From Oceanitalea sp047302425 (GTDB lineage: Bacteria > Actinomycetota > Actinomycetes > Actinomycetales > Actinomycetaceae), in contig NZ_CP154855.1 of NCBI RefSeq assembly GCF_047302425.1, forward strand, positions 2,976,001 through 3,040,000: DNA of 64,000 nucleotides, read 5' to 3'. A program made the position numbers and the translations under genes. The notes under the pieces were generated by a model that searched no databases, was not told the origin of the DNA, and saw only the letters and a program-made list of their open reading frames with translations. This document shows positions 1 to 9,498 of the stretch, piece after piece (the first letter of the stretch is position 1; each line of letters starts with the position of its first letter).

Positions 1-191
1 GGACCGGCGGGGACTGCCACATCTACGACAACCACGTCGAGCAGGTCCGCGAGCAGCTCTCCCGCGAGGCGTACCCGCTGCCGCGTCTCGAGCTGCGCCA
101 GGCACCCTCGCTGTTCGACTACTCCTTCGAGGACGTCGTCGTCCACGACTACCAGCACCACCCCGCGATCAAGGCGCCGGTGGCCGTATGA
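1..191 (+). CDS. thyA: Thymidylate synthase, C-terminal fragment (runs off the left edge)
   Basis: Only the last 62 or so codons are present, in frame from base 3. They read GGDCHIYDNHVEQ near the start, the C-terminal thymidylate synthase block that contacts the nucleotide, and end HHPAIKAPVAV. The enzyme makes dTMP from dUMP with methylene-tetrahydrofolate and releases dihydrofolate. Its TGA stop overlaps the ATG of folA (ATGA), so the two are translationally coupled and probably co-transcribed: folA recycles the dihydrofolate made here. The family assignment is secure; catalytic residues lie outside the window. Confidence 0.93.
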   Translation, partial: TGGDCHIYDNHVEQVREQLSREAYPLPRLELRQAPSLFDYSFEDVVVHDYQHHPAIKAPVAV

Positions 192-685
192 CCCTCGGGA
201 TGATCTGGGCCCAGGCCCACGACCGCGTCATCGGCCGCGACAACGACCTTCCCTGGCACCTGCCCGAGGACCTGCGCCACTTCCGCAACACGACGGCGGG
301 CGACGCCGTCGTCATGGGGCGCCGGCAGTGGGAGTCGCTGCCGGAGAAGATCCGCCCCCTGCCGGGGCGGCGCAACGTCGTCCTCACCCGCAACCCGCAG
401 TTCGAGGCTCCGGGGGCGGAGGTCGTGGGCGACCTGCCGGCCGCGCTCGAGCTCGTCGCCGGCGAGGACGCGTGGATCTGCGGCGGCGCCCAGGTCTACG
501 AGGCCGCGATCGACCACGCCGACCTCCTCGTCGTCACCGAGATCGACCACGCCGTCGACGGCGACACCTACGCGCCGCCGATCGGCCCGGAGTGGCAGGT
601 CGTCGAGCAGGACCCCGACGACGGCGGCTGGCACGTCGCCGAGAACGGCATGCGCTTCCGCATCCTCACCTACCGTCGCCGCTGA
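188..685 (+). CDS. folA: Dihydrofolate reductase
   Basis: Reduces dihydrofolate to tetrahydrofolate with NADPH in the cytosol. The 165-residue length is normal. Visible family blocks are GMIWAQ and VIGRDNDLPWHLPEDL near the N-terminus, including the loop and the acidic residue that protonates substrate; VVMGRRQWESLP, which binds NADPH; and ICGGAQVYEAAI in the C-terminal half. The ATG overlaps the thyA stop by one ATGA unit, giving a classic thyA-folA pair. It ends three bases before the convergent regulator gene, so no separate terminator fits between them. Confidence 0.96.
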   Translation: MTLGMIWAQAHDRVIGRDNDLPWHLPEDLRHFRNTTAGDAVVMGRRQWESLPEKIRPLPGRRNVVLTRNPQFEAPGAEVVGDLPAALELVAGEDAWICGGAQVYEAAIDHADLLVVTEIDHAVDGDTYAPPIGPEWQVVEQDPDDGGWHVAENGMRFRILTYRRR

Positions 686-687
686 GC

Positions 688-930
688 TCAGCCCGGGCCG
701 ATGCGCGGGAAGGGCTCGAGGGAGAAGACGAACTCGAGCGGGACGTCGAAGTACGCGGCGATCCGCAGCGCGAGGTGCAGGCTCGGGGCGTACTCGCCGC
801 GCTCGAGATAGCCGACCGTCTGGTAGTGGACACCCAGTGCGTCCGCGAGCTCGCGGCGGGTGACGCCGCGGTCGACGCGGAGTGTCGCGATGCGGTTGTG
901 GACGGTCTCCGGGCTCTTCGGTTCAGACAC
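688..930 (-). CDS. XRE-family helix-turn-helix regulator
   Basis: An 80-residue single-domain protein read from a GTG codon. The helix-turn-helix occupies about residues 10-65 (RELADALGVHYQTVGYLERG) and the tail FDVPLEFVFSLEPF resembles small YozG/Cro-like repressors. The start lies inside the 3' end of the ABC permease gene, an 8-base overlap, so it is the third gene of an exporter operon. It may autoregulate that operon, possibly through the palindrome at 2752-2769. The start is inferred from the overlap and from where homology to this domain begins. Confidence 0.82.
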   Translation of the reverse strand: MSEPKSPETVHNRIATLRVDRGVTRRELADALGVHYQTVGYLERGEYAPSLHLALRIAAYFDVPLEFVFSLEPFPRIGPG

Positions 931-1777
931 GCTGCAGCTGCTTCTCCCGGCCGGCGGCCACGACGGAGCCCGACTCGCGCCGGGCCATCCGGCGCAGGAG
1001 CACCGGCGCGAGCAGGATACCGACGAGCGCCCACAGCCCGAGGACGCCGAAGGCCTCCACCGTGCGCCAGGTCTCGCCGATCTCGATGACGACGACTCCC
1101 TCGGGCAGGACCGCCTGACGCATGAGGTGGCCCATCCAGTACATCGGGGTGAGCTGCCCGAGGAGCTGCGCCCAGCCCGGGAGCTGGCTCGCGGGGACGA
1201 ACACGCCGGAGACGAAGACGAGGGCGGCCATGACGAGCATCCCCCAGCCGCCGACGGCCCGGGGGCTGCGGAACACCGAGCCGACGGCGAAGCCGATGGG
1301 CAGGCACGCGGCCAGGCCGAGCACGAGCGCCGCGGCGAGGAGCAGGACGTCACCGGCGTCTGTGGCTGACCACAGTCGCGGCACGACGACGGTCGCCGGG
1401 ACCGTGAGGACGACGACGTTGAAGGCGACCTCGAGGCTGGACCGGACGGTCTGCCCGGTGACGTACCCGCGCATGCCGTGGGGCACGGACTTCGCGCGCA
1501 GGAGCGTGCCGTCCTCGCGCTCGGCGGCCACCGCCGACGCCAGGCCGTAGGAGGCGGAGAACATCGTCGTGAACGCGAGGACGCCGGGCAGGAGGAGCAG
1601 CGCGAGCGAGATGCCGGTGCCCTCGACCTCGTTGTCACGGTTGAACCACATGACGACGAGGAAGATCGTCGTCCCGACGAGGTAGTAGGTGAGGTCCTCG
1701 GGCGCGCGCAGGGAGTTGCGGAACTCGATCCACCCGCGGCGCGCACCCGCGCGGACGGCGCTGGTCGTGGGGTTCAT
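923..1777 (-). CDS. ABC-2 type transporter permease
   Basis: A 284-residue integral membrane protein with about six hydrophobic segments (for example IFLVVMWF, ISLALLLLPGVLAF and LWALVGILLAPVLLL-like stretches), organised like ABC-2 exporter permeases of the drug or polyketide type. Its ATG overlaps the stop of the ATPase gene (ATGA) and its end overlaps the XRE regulator, giving a tight ATPase-permease-regulator operon. Substrate cannot be read from the sequence; small-molecule or antibiotic export is the usual role of this two-gene format. Confidence 0.87.
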   Translation of the reverse strand: MNPTTSAVRAGARRGWIEFRNSLRAPEDLTYYLVGTTIFLVVMWFNRDNEVEGTGISLALLLLPGVLAFTTMFSASYGLASAVAAEREDGTLLRAKSVPHGMRGYVTGQTVRSSLEVAFNVVVLTVPATVVVPRLWSATDAGDVLLLAAALVLGLAACLPIGFAVGSVFRSPRAVGGWGMLVMAALVFVSGVFVPASQLPGWAQLLGQLTPMYWMGHLMRQAVLPEGVVVIEIGETWRTVEAFGVLGLWALVGILLAPVLLRRMARRESGSVVAAGREKQLQRV

Positions 1778-2718
1778 CGGACGTCCTCCCGGGAGGCGGG
1801 GCTGAGGTTGGGGAGGGCGGCCGCGTGGCGCAGTGGCGCGTCGCTGCGTGCGACCATCGCCAGGTAGGTGTCCTCCAGGGTGGTGCGGCGCACCTCCAGG
1901 TCGCTGACCTCGTCGCCGAGGCGGGCGAGCAGGTCGCGGACGAAGGCGGTGCCGTCGGAGGTCGCGTGGACGTGCCGCTCACCGTCGGCGGACCAGCGCA
2001 CCTCGGTGCGTCCGGCGACCTGCCGGGCGAGCTGCTCGGCGCTGCCGTCGGCGACGATCCGTCCGCCGTCGAGGATGAGGATGCGGTCGGCGAGCTTCTC
2101 GGCCTCGCCGAGGTCGTGGGTGGTGAGGAGGATCGTCGTGTCCTCCAGGTCGCTGAGCCGGTGGATGAGGTCGTGGAAGTCGCGCCGCGCCACGGGGTCG
2201 AAGCCCGCCGTCGGCTCGTCGAGGAAGAGGAGCCGGGGACGGCCGACGATCCCGATCGCGACGTCGAGCCGGCGCCGCTGACCTCCGGAGAGCTTCTTGA
2301 CCTGCTGGTCGGCGTGCTCGCCGAGCCCCACCCGCTCGAGGAGTTCCGCCGTCGGGTAGGGCCGCGGGCGCTCCGGGGTCGAGTAGGGCCGGTAGTAGGA
2401 GCCGAACTGCTCGACGAGCTCCCGCACCGTCCACCTGCCGTGGTCGCGCCAGGACTGGAGCACCACCCCGACGTCCGCGCGCCACCCCTCGTCGCCGCGG
2501 GCGGGGTCCTGGCCGAGCACGCGGACCTCGCCGCCGGAGGGTAGCCGGAAGCCCTCGAGGATCTCGATCGTCGTCGTCTTGCCCGCGCCGTTGGGCCCGA
2601 GGAGCACGACGACCTCGCCGCGGTCGACGCGGAAGCTCACGCCGTCCAGGACGTCCGTGGTCCCGTAGCGCATCCGCACGTCCGTGGCCTCGATGACCGC
2701 GGACCCGGTGCCGTTCAT
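1774..2718 (-). CDS. ABC exporter ATP-binding protein
   Basis: A 314-residue nucleotide-binding subunit. Walker A is GPNGAGKTTT, the signature is LSGGQRRRLDVAIG, Walker B is LLFLDEPTAGFDP, and the switch His is in LLTTHDLGEAE; the C-terminal 80 residues form the accessory domain typical of the DrrA/CcmA-like group. I place the start at the ATG at 2718 (MNGTGSAVIEA), not the longer upstream reading, because a GGGGAGGTGGG ribosome site lies just before it. It heads the operon with the permease and the XRE gene. Confidence 0.9.
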   Translation of the reverse strand: MNGTGSAVIEATDVRMRYGTTDVLDGVSFRVDRGEVVVLLGPNGAGKTTTIEILEGFRLPSGGEVRVLGQDPARGDEGWRADVGVVLQSWRDHGRWTVRELVEQFGSYYRPYSTPERPRPYPTAELLERVGLGEHADQQVKKLSGGQRRRLDVAIGIVGRPRLLFLDEPTAGFDPVARRDFHDLIHRLSDLEDTTILLTTHDLGEAEKLADRILILDGGRIVADGSAEQLARQVAGRTEVRWSADGERHVHATSDGTAFVRDLLARLGDEVSDLEVRRTTLEDTYLAMVARSDAPLRHAAALPNLSPASREDVR

Positions 2719-2751
2719 GACCCACCTCCCCGTCGTAGTGGTGGGAGGAAA

Positions 2752-2769
2752 TGTAGCAGGACTGCTACA
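2752..2769 (-). promoter_or_regulatory. Perfect palindrome upstream of the ABC exporter operon
   Basis: TGTAGCAG-GA-CTGCTACA is a perfect 8-bp inverted repeat with a 2-bp centre, 34 bp upstream of the exporter ATG. On the minus strand the right half runs into TACATT, a possible -10 element. This looks like an operator over the promoter. The operon's own XRE protein is the natural candidate ligand, but that is inference. Confidence 0.6.
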
Positions 2770-2811
2770 CAACTGGGAAGGGAATACCGGTCGCGCGCTG
2801 CGAGCGGGCTG

Positions 2812-4113
2812 TCAGCGGTCGACGCGGAAGCGCAGGTGGAAGGGGCTGAGCGAGCCGGGCAGCGGCCGGTCCCCCCGCAGCGGGGCGCCCTCGACGGCGT
2901 AGTCACGCCCGGCGACGAGCCGTCCCAGCACCGTGCTCGCCATGAGGAGGACGACGTTGCGGCCCGGGCACATCGCCGGGCCGCCGCTGAAGGGCACGAG
3001 CGGCCAGTCCGCGTCGGTGCGCTCCCGCAGCCACAGCTCGGGGGCGAAGCGGTGCGCCTCGGGCACGTTCCGCTCGTCGCGGTGGAAGAAGGGCGCGAAG
3101 ACGACGACGGAGGACCCGGCCGCGAGGGTCCCGCGCGCCCACTCGGTGTCCTCGGTCGTGTCGCGCAGGATGAGCGGGGTCGTGGGCCACAGGCGCAGGG
3201 ACTCGAGCACGGCGGCGCGCAGGTAGGGCAGGTCGGGTGAGCGGACGAGCTCCGCACGGGCCCGGGCGGTCGCCCCCGGTGTGGTGGACAGGAGCGCGAG
3301 CGCGCGGAACGCGGACCAGGCACCGGCGTCGGCGGCAAAGAGCCACTGCGGGACCTGCTGGTGCGGTTCGGTCCCCGGAGCGGCCGGGGTGCGAGCCGTC
3401 AGCTCGGCGAGGCTGCCGGGCTCGGCCCGCCCGACGTACTCCTCCACCCGGCGCAGGAAGCGGCGCATCCGGGCGGTCCGGCGCGGCTTGAGGTACGACC
3501 AGTTGCCGTCCTTGCGCAGCCGCAGGAGGTCGTCGGTGACCTGCTCGTCGTCGCGCGCGCCGTCCCCGAGGACGATGCGGCGCACGATCCGCCACCAGGC
3601 GACGGCGAAGGAGTCCCAGGTGAGCTCCCCGGCGAAGTCGACGTGGCCGAGCAGCGCGTCGACCTCCTCGGCGACGACCGCGGCCATGTGCTCCCCGTGG
3701 TCGTGCACGGGTTTCCCGGCCTGCAGCACCTGCTCGTTGAAGGGCCGCCGGTGCACCCGCTCCTGCGGGCTGGAGACGAGCACACCGGCGGGCTGGAAGT
3801 GGCCCAGCGCGCCGCGCTTCTCCAGGCTGGCGGGGCTGAACGGCTGCGGGCTGCCATTGAGGACTCGGTGGACGTCGGCGGGGTCGAGGAGCAGGGCCAT
3901 GCCCCGGCCCGGCAGCACCTGGACCGGGCCCGGCCCGTAGCGGTCGCGCAGCCGCTGCATCTCCCGCACCGCACGGCTGTCGAGGTCGAGGCGCTGGGCC
4001 AGGCCCATGACGCGGGGGCGGCGGGCGATGGCGCCACCCGCCACCATCGGCACGAGGACGTTGACCAGCGCACGCGCGGCGTCGGGAGCGGACATGGTCG
4101 GGGACTGGGTCAT
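2812..4113 (-). CDS. Cytochrome P450
   Basis: A 433-residue soluble bacterial P450. The haem-ligand loop is PFSGGPAMCPGRN, with the Cys thiolate about 40 residues from the end; the K-helix ExxR is ESLRLWP and the meander reads PEAHRFAPELW. The probable I-helix segment LFAADAGAWSAFR departs from the usual AGx(D/E)T pattern: the acid position looks like Trp and the alcohol like Ser. Start is the ATG at 4113 (MTQSPTMSAPD). It follows the SDR gene by 20 bases, so a monooxygenase-dehydrogenase pair is likely. No ferredoxin gene lies alongside. Substrate unknown. Confidence 0.93.
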   Translation of the reverse strand: MTQSPTMSAPDAARALVNVLVPMVAGGAIARRPRVMGLAQRLDLDSRAVREMQRLRDRYGPGPVQVLPGRGMALLLDPADVHRVLNGSPQPFSPASLEKRGALGHFQPAGVLVSSPQERVHRRPFNEQVLQAGKPVHDHGEHMAAVVAEEVDALLGHVDFAGELTWDSFAVAWWRIVRRIVLGDGARDDEQVTDDLLRLRKDGNWSYLKPRRTARMRRFLRRVEEYVGRAEPGSLAELTARTPAAPGTEPHQQVPQWLFAADAGAWSAFRALALLSTTPGATARARAELVRSPDLPYLRAAVLESLRLWPTTPLILRDTTEDTEWARGTLAAGSSVVVFAPFFHRDERNVPEAHRFAPELWLRERTDADWPLVPFSGGPAMCPGRNVVLLMASTVLGRLVAGRDYAVEGAPLRGDRPLPGSLSPFHLRFRVDR

Positions 4114-4133
4114 GCGGGGCCTTCCTCGTGGGT

Positions 4134-5108
4134 TCAACGGCGCAGCCGGCGCAGCGCCAGGCCGCCACCGGCGAGCGCGCCCGCTCCGGCGAGCGTGCGC
4201 ACGGCCGTGCGTCGCCGCCCGCCCCAGCCTCCGGTCACGCGGGCGAACCGCTCGCCGGAGGAGGGCTCGTAGAGGTTCCCGGTGGTGGGTGGGGCGCTGT
4301 GCCTGCGCGACAGGTGGGTGCGGTCCACGAGGACCGCCATCATCGTCTCGGTGAACGCCGGTGCGACCCGGTGCTGCGCCCGCATGAGCCTGCCCCCGAG
4401 CCCGACGGTCACCTCCCGCCGCGGTCGGCGCACCGCGTCGACGACCCCGCGCGCGGCGCGCTGCGGGGCGTAGACGGGGGGCAGCGGCTGCGCGCGCCGG
4501 CCGCTGTAGTTCGCGGCGTGCTGGAAGAACGGGGTGTCGTAGGTCGCCGGCAGGACCGTGACGACGTGGATGTCCTTGGCGCCGTCGAGCCACAGCTCCG
4601 AGCGCAGGCTCACCGACAGCGCCCGGACGGCAGCCTTGGCCATCGAGTAGGCGGCGGTGTAGGGCTGGGGCACCTCACCCACCACGGAGGAGACGTTGAC
4701 GAGGACGCCGCGCCCCTGCCGGCGCATGTGCTCCAGCGCCGACCGCGCCCCGTGGACGTAGCCCATGACGTTGACGTCGATGACCCTCCGGACGTCCTCC
4801 ACCGGGGTGACGTGCAACGCGCCGAAGACGCTGACGGACGCCAGGTTGACCCAGACGTCGATCCGGCCGAAGGAGGCCACCGCCTGCTGCGCGAGCCGGT
4901 CGACGGCGGCCGCGTCGGTGACGTCGGTGACGACGGGCAGCGCCCGCACCCCGTGCCGGCGGCACTCCTCGGCGAGCGTCTCCAGCGCCTCGCCCCGGCG
5001 GGCCACGACGACGACGTCCGCCCCCTCGCGCGCGAAGCGCAGCGCGCTCGCACGTCCGATCCCGCTGGACGCGCCGGTGATGACGACGACGCAACCCTTG
5101 ACTCTCAC
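4134..5108 (-). CDS. Short-chain dehydrogenase/reductase
   Basis: A 324-residue NAD(P)-dependent oxidoreductase of the classical SDR type. The nucleotide site is TGASSGIG (about residues 12-19), catalytic Ser is in VNVSSVVG, and the YxxxK pair is in AAYSMAKAA. The usual NNAG turn is replaced by VNLASVS. A basic C-terminal extension of about 60 residues (ending GGLALRRLRR) is longer than the core fold and may contact membrane. The GTG start has a GGAGGG ribosome site. It sits between an epoxide-hydrolase-like gene and the P450 on the same strand. Confidence 0.92.
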   Translation of the reverse strand: MRVKGCVVVITGASSGIGRASALRFAREGADVVVVARRGEALETLAEECRRHGVRALPVVTDVTDAAAVDRLAQQAVASFGRIDVWVNLASVSVFGALHVTPVEDVRRVIDVNVMGYVHGARSALEHMRRQGRGVLVNVSSVVGEVPQPYTAAYSMAKAAVRALSVSLRSELWLDGAKDIHVVTVLPATYDTPFFQHAANYSGRRAQPLPPVYAPQRAARGVVDAVRRPRREVTVGLGGRLMRAQHRVAPAFTETMMAVLVDRTHLSRRHSAPPTTGNLYEPSSGERFARVTGGWGGRRRTAVRTLAGAGALAGGGLALRRLRR

Positions 5109-5182
5109 GGCAGCCCTCCGGCGTCGGTGGCACGGTCATCGACCAGTGAACCCCGCGGGGTGCGCCCTCGCACGGCAGCGCG

Positions 5183-5995
5183 TCAGGACTGCGCGCGCAC
5201 CCGTCGCACGACGGCGTCGGCGACCGCGTCCGCGCTGAGCTCGGGCAGCCAGTGCCCGCCGGGCAGCGCGACGAACTCGTAGTCTCCGCGCACGTGGTCC
5301 CTGGTCAGCTCGGCGGCCCGGCGCCCGAGGTAGGGGTCCCGCTCGCCCCACACGTACGTCGTCGGCACCCGCACCCGCCCGGCGCGCTCGCGGCTGAGCG
5401 GCGCGCCGCGGTACCAGTTGAGGGCGCCGCGGGCGGCGCCCGGCTCACGCATGCGCTCCTGGTAGTGCCGCGCCTGCTCGGCGGGGAGCCCGGCGGACAC
5501 CAGCACCTGCTCGAGCCGGGTCCGCAGCACCCGCTCGGGCAGCCCGGGCAGCTGGAAGAAGGCCATGTAGGAGGAGCGCAGCGCCTGGTCGGAGCGCGGC
5601 AGGGCAGCGCTCAGGGCCGCCGGGTGCGGGGTCGAGACGACCGTCAGGGACGCCACCCGCTCCGGGTGCAGCGCGCCGGCGGCCCAGGCCACCCCGCCGC
5701 CCCAGTCGTGCCCGACGACGTGTGCGCGCTCGAGGCCTGCGTCGTCGAGCACGGCGAGGGCGTCGGCCACGAGGAACTCCAGCCGGTAGGCCGCCCGGGG
5801 CGCGGGCCGGGCACCGGGCGAGTATCCGCGCTGGTCCATCGTGATCGTTCGCAGCCCCGCCGCGTGGAGCAGGGGCACGACGTGCCGCCAGCTCGTCGAG
5901 TCCTGCGGGAAGCCGTGGAGCAGCAGCACCGGCGGCCCGCTCCCCTCGTCACGGACGTCGAAGCTGAGGCGGCCCCTGCGCACGCGTCGGTCCAT
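5183..5995 (-). CDS. Alpha/beta hydrolase, epoxide hydrolase-like
   Basis: A 270-residue alpha/beta-hydrolase fold protein. The oxyanion-side motif is LLHGFPQDSTSW, and the nucleophile elbow is VVGHDWGGGVAW with Asp in place of Ser, as in epoxide hydrolases and haloalkane dehalogenases; the C-terminal His is in LPGGHWLPE. Hydrolysis of an epoxide to a diol is therefore the best guess. It is the first of three same-strand genes with an SDR and a P450, an order that would let P450 epoxidation be followed by hydrolysis and oxidation. That pathway is inference. Confidence 0.85.
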   Translation of the reverse strand: MDRRVRRGRLSFDVRDEGSGPPVLLLHGFPQDSTSWRHVVPLLHAAGLRTITMDQRGYSPGARPAPRAAYRLEFLVADALAVLDDAGLERAHVVGHDWGGGVAWAAGALHPERVASLTVVSTPHPAALSAALPRSDQALRSSYMAFFQLPGLPERVLRTRLEQVLVSAGLPAEQARHYQERMREPGAARGALNWYRGAPLSRERAGRVRVPTTYVWGERDPYLGRRAAELTRDHVRGDYEFVALPGGHWLPELSADAVADAVVRRVRAQS

Positions 5996-6034
5996 GCAGC
6001 CACGGTAGGGGACCGTGGCCGATAGCGTGGGGCC

Positions 6035-6760
6035 ATGGACGGGCGGGAGGCGACGGCGCAGCGCCGTGGCCCGGCCACCCCTCGCCCGCTGCTCCTCCCC
6101 CTGCTCACGGCCGTTGTCGCGCTCGCCGTCGTCGCCGGCGCGGCGCTCGCGGGGCCGTGGGAGCTCGCCGCCCGGGACGTCCCTCCCCCCGCGGCGCCCG
6201 TGGAGCAGCGCGAGCTGCCGACGGCGGAGCAGGCCGAGGAGGAGCCGCCGCCCGACGCGGGCGAGCGCGGCATCCCGGTGACGCTGCTCCTCGCCGCCGC
6301 CGGTCTCGTCCTGATCGTCCTCCTCCTGCGGGCGCTGCTGCGCCGCGTGACCCTCGCCCGCGGCACGAGCCCGCCGGCCCACGACCCGGCCGTCGGGACG
6401 GCCGTCCCGTCCACCGCCGCCGAGCCGGAGCCGGACCTGCCGGCCCTGCGCCGGGGCGTCGCGGCGGCCCGCGCCGTCCTCTCCTCCCCGGCCGCGCCCG
6501 ACGACGCCGTCATCGCCGCCTGGCTCGAGCTCGAGGCCGCCGCCGCCAGCTCCGGGGTGCCGCGCGCACCGTCGGACACGCCCACCGAGCTCACCACCGC
6601 CGTGCTCGACGCCACGAGCGCCGACCCCGCGGCCACCCGCGGCCTGCTGCGCCTGTACCACCGCGCCCGCTTCGCGCCGCACGCCGTGCTCACGCCCGCG
6701 GACGTCGCCGAGGCACGCCGCTGCCTCGAGCGGCTCGCCGACTCCTGGGAGGACCGGTGA
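6035..6760 (+). CDS. DUF4129 domain membrane protein
   Basis: A 241-residue protein with an N-terminal membrane segment (LLLPLLTAVVALAVVAG), a Pro/Glu-rich external stretch, a second hydrophobic segment (VTLLLAAAGLVLIVLLLRALL) and a C-terminal DUF4129-like domain (about 140-240; LLRLYHRARFAPHAVLTPADV). It starts a plus-strand run of five overlapping genes that includes MoxR and DUF58. The set resembles the transglutaminase-MoxR-DUF58 clusters, but no transglutaminase-core gene is present. Function unknown. Confidence 0.8.
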   Translation: MDGREATAQRRGPATPRPLLLPLLTAVVALAVVAGAALAGPWELAARDVPPPAAPVEQRELPTAEQAEEEPPPDAGERGIPVTLLLAAAGLVLIVLLLRALLRRVTLARGTSPPAHDPAVGTAVPSTAAEPEPDLPALRRGVAAARAVLSSPAAPDDAVIAAWLELEAAAASSGVPRAPSDTPTELTTAVLDATSADPAATRGLLRLYHRARFAPHAVLTPADVAEARRCLERLADSWEDR

Positions 6761-7207
6761 CGGCGGCCCGGGCGGTGGCGGCAGTCGTTGCCGCGGCCGT
6801 CGTCGCCGGGCTGCTGTGGACCCTCGGTTTCACCGGCGTCAACATCGCCCTCGCGGCCGGGGCTGCCGCCGTCGTCGCTGTCGTCGTCGGCCACCGCGAC
6901 CTGGGCCGCGAGCACGAGCTGCCCCAGCTGCCCGCGGAGGAGCGGGCCGGCCACCGCCACGAGGTCTCCCAGCTCTCCTGGTCGCTGACCGACCGCGACG
7001 GGCGCGTCGGCGAGCGCGGCCTGCGCCAGCTGCGCGAGGTCGCCGCCGGCCGCCTCACCGGCGCCGGGATCGACCCCACGGACGACGCCGCCGTGCGCGC
7101 GGCCCTCGGGGAGCGCGCCTGGCGCACCCTGCGCGCCACCACCCCTCAGCCCGTGCGGGCGCTGGACGCCTGCCTCACCGCCCTCGAGAACCTCCCTGGA
7201 GCCGACC

Positions 7208-7215
<8 letters not shown>
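6757..7215 (+). CDS. Small two-helix membrane protein of the MoxR operon
   Basis: A 152-residue protein starting with GTG, which overlaps the previous stop as GTGA. Two adjacent hydrophobic segments occupy about residues 4-50; the rest is a charged cytosolic helical region (EVSQLSWSLTDRDGRVGERG). No catalytic motif is visible. The 8-base overlap with the MoxR gene shows it belongs to the same operon. Actinobacterial moxR clusters often carry such an uncharacterised protein between the DUF4129 and MoxR genes. Confidence 0.78.
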
Positions 7216-8190
<975 letters not shown>

Positions 8191-8194
<4 letters not shown>

Positions 8195-9498
8195 CCCGCT
8201 GGGCCCCGCTCACCCACCTCACCGCCGCGCTGCTCCTCGGGGCGGGGGTGCTGCTCGCCGGTGCGCTGGCGGGGCGCCCGGACGTGGCGGCGCTCGGCGT
8301 GGCCCCGCTCCTCACGGCGGTGTGGGGCTGGAGCCGCCGCCCGCGCGGGCCGATGGAGGTGGAGCTGCGTGCCCCGCGCCAGCTCACCGCGAGCAGCGAG
8401 CTGCGCGCCCCGGCGCTCGTCCACGCCCCGGAGGGCGTCGTCGCCGCCCGGCTGCGGGCCTCGAGCCCGGGCACGGTGCCCCAGGAGTGCCTCGTGCGGC
8501 TGGAGCCGGGCCGGACCCGCGAGGTGGTGCTCGCGACGAGCACCGTGCGCACCGGGCACAACCGGCTCTTCCGCCTCGACGCCGTGGGGCTGGGCAGCGG
8601 TCACCTGACCGTGGGCGACGTCGTCACGGTGGGACCCGCGTCCGTCCTCGTCGTCCCGGGGCAGCGTCCGCTCGACGCGCTGCCGCTGCCGCCGCGCCTG
8701 CAGGGGCTCGTCGGCCCGCACGCCGCCCGGCGCATCGGCGACGGCGAGGAGCTGCACGACGTCAACCTCTTCACGGCCGGGGACCGGCTGCGCCGCATCG
8801 ACTGGCGCACCAGCGCCCGCCGGGGCGTGCAGGGCGGGCGCCTGCAGGACCTGTACGTGCGCCGCACGCAGTCGACGGCGGAGGCGACCGTCGTCCTCGT
8901 CATCGACTCCCGCGACGACGTCGGGCCCGACGTCGCGACCTGGGCAGGCGGCCGCGAGGTGCTCACCAGCGACGTCACCTCCCTCGACATCGCCCGCGAG
9001 GCCGCCGCGTCCCTCGCCCGGGCCTACCTCGCCCAGGGTGACCGCGTGGGCCTGGAGGACCTGGGTCTGCGGCGGCGGCCGGTGCGTCCCGGGGGCGGGC
9101 GGCGGCACCTCGAGCGGGTCGTGCGGCGCCTGGCGCTGTCCGCGCCGGAGGGCACACCGCGCCCGCGCGTCCGGGCACCCCAGGTGCCGTCCGGGGCGCT
9201 CGTCGTCGTCCTGTCGACCTTCCTCGACGACGAGGCGGTGACGATGGCGCTGACCTGGCGGCACGCGGGCCACCGGGTGCTCGCCGTCGACGTCCTGCCG
9301 CCGGTGCGCGGGGCGCAGATGTCGGTGCGGCAGCTCATGGCCTTCCGGATGGTGTCGATCCAGCGGGAGGACCGGCTGGCCACGCTGCGCCGCGGCGGCG
9401 TGGAGGTGGTGCGCTGGGCGGAGGACGGCCCGCCGCCTGCCGGTGGCCGCGCCCAGCTCGCCACCCTCGCGCGCCGCCGGCACGGAGCGCCGCGATGA
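8191..9498 (+). CDS. DUF58 family protein
   Basis: A 435-residue protein from a GTG codon that overlaps the MoxR stop. Two hydrophobic segments lie at the N-terminus (about 8-45), followed by a beta-rich region and the DUF58 signature VNLFTAGDRLRRIDWRTSARRG near residue 200. A von Willebrand A-like domain follows (VVLVIDSRDDVGPD with the start of a metal site). The family works with MoxR ATPases, often in envelope or export functions, but no biochemical role is assigned. Confidence 0.88.
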
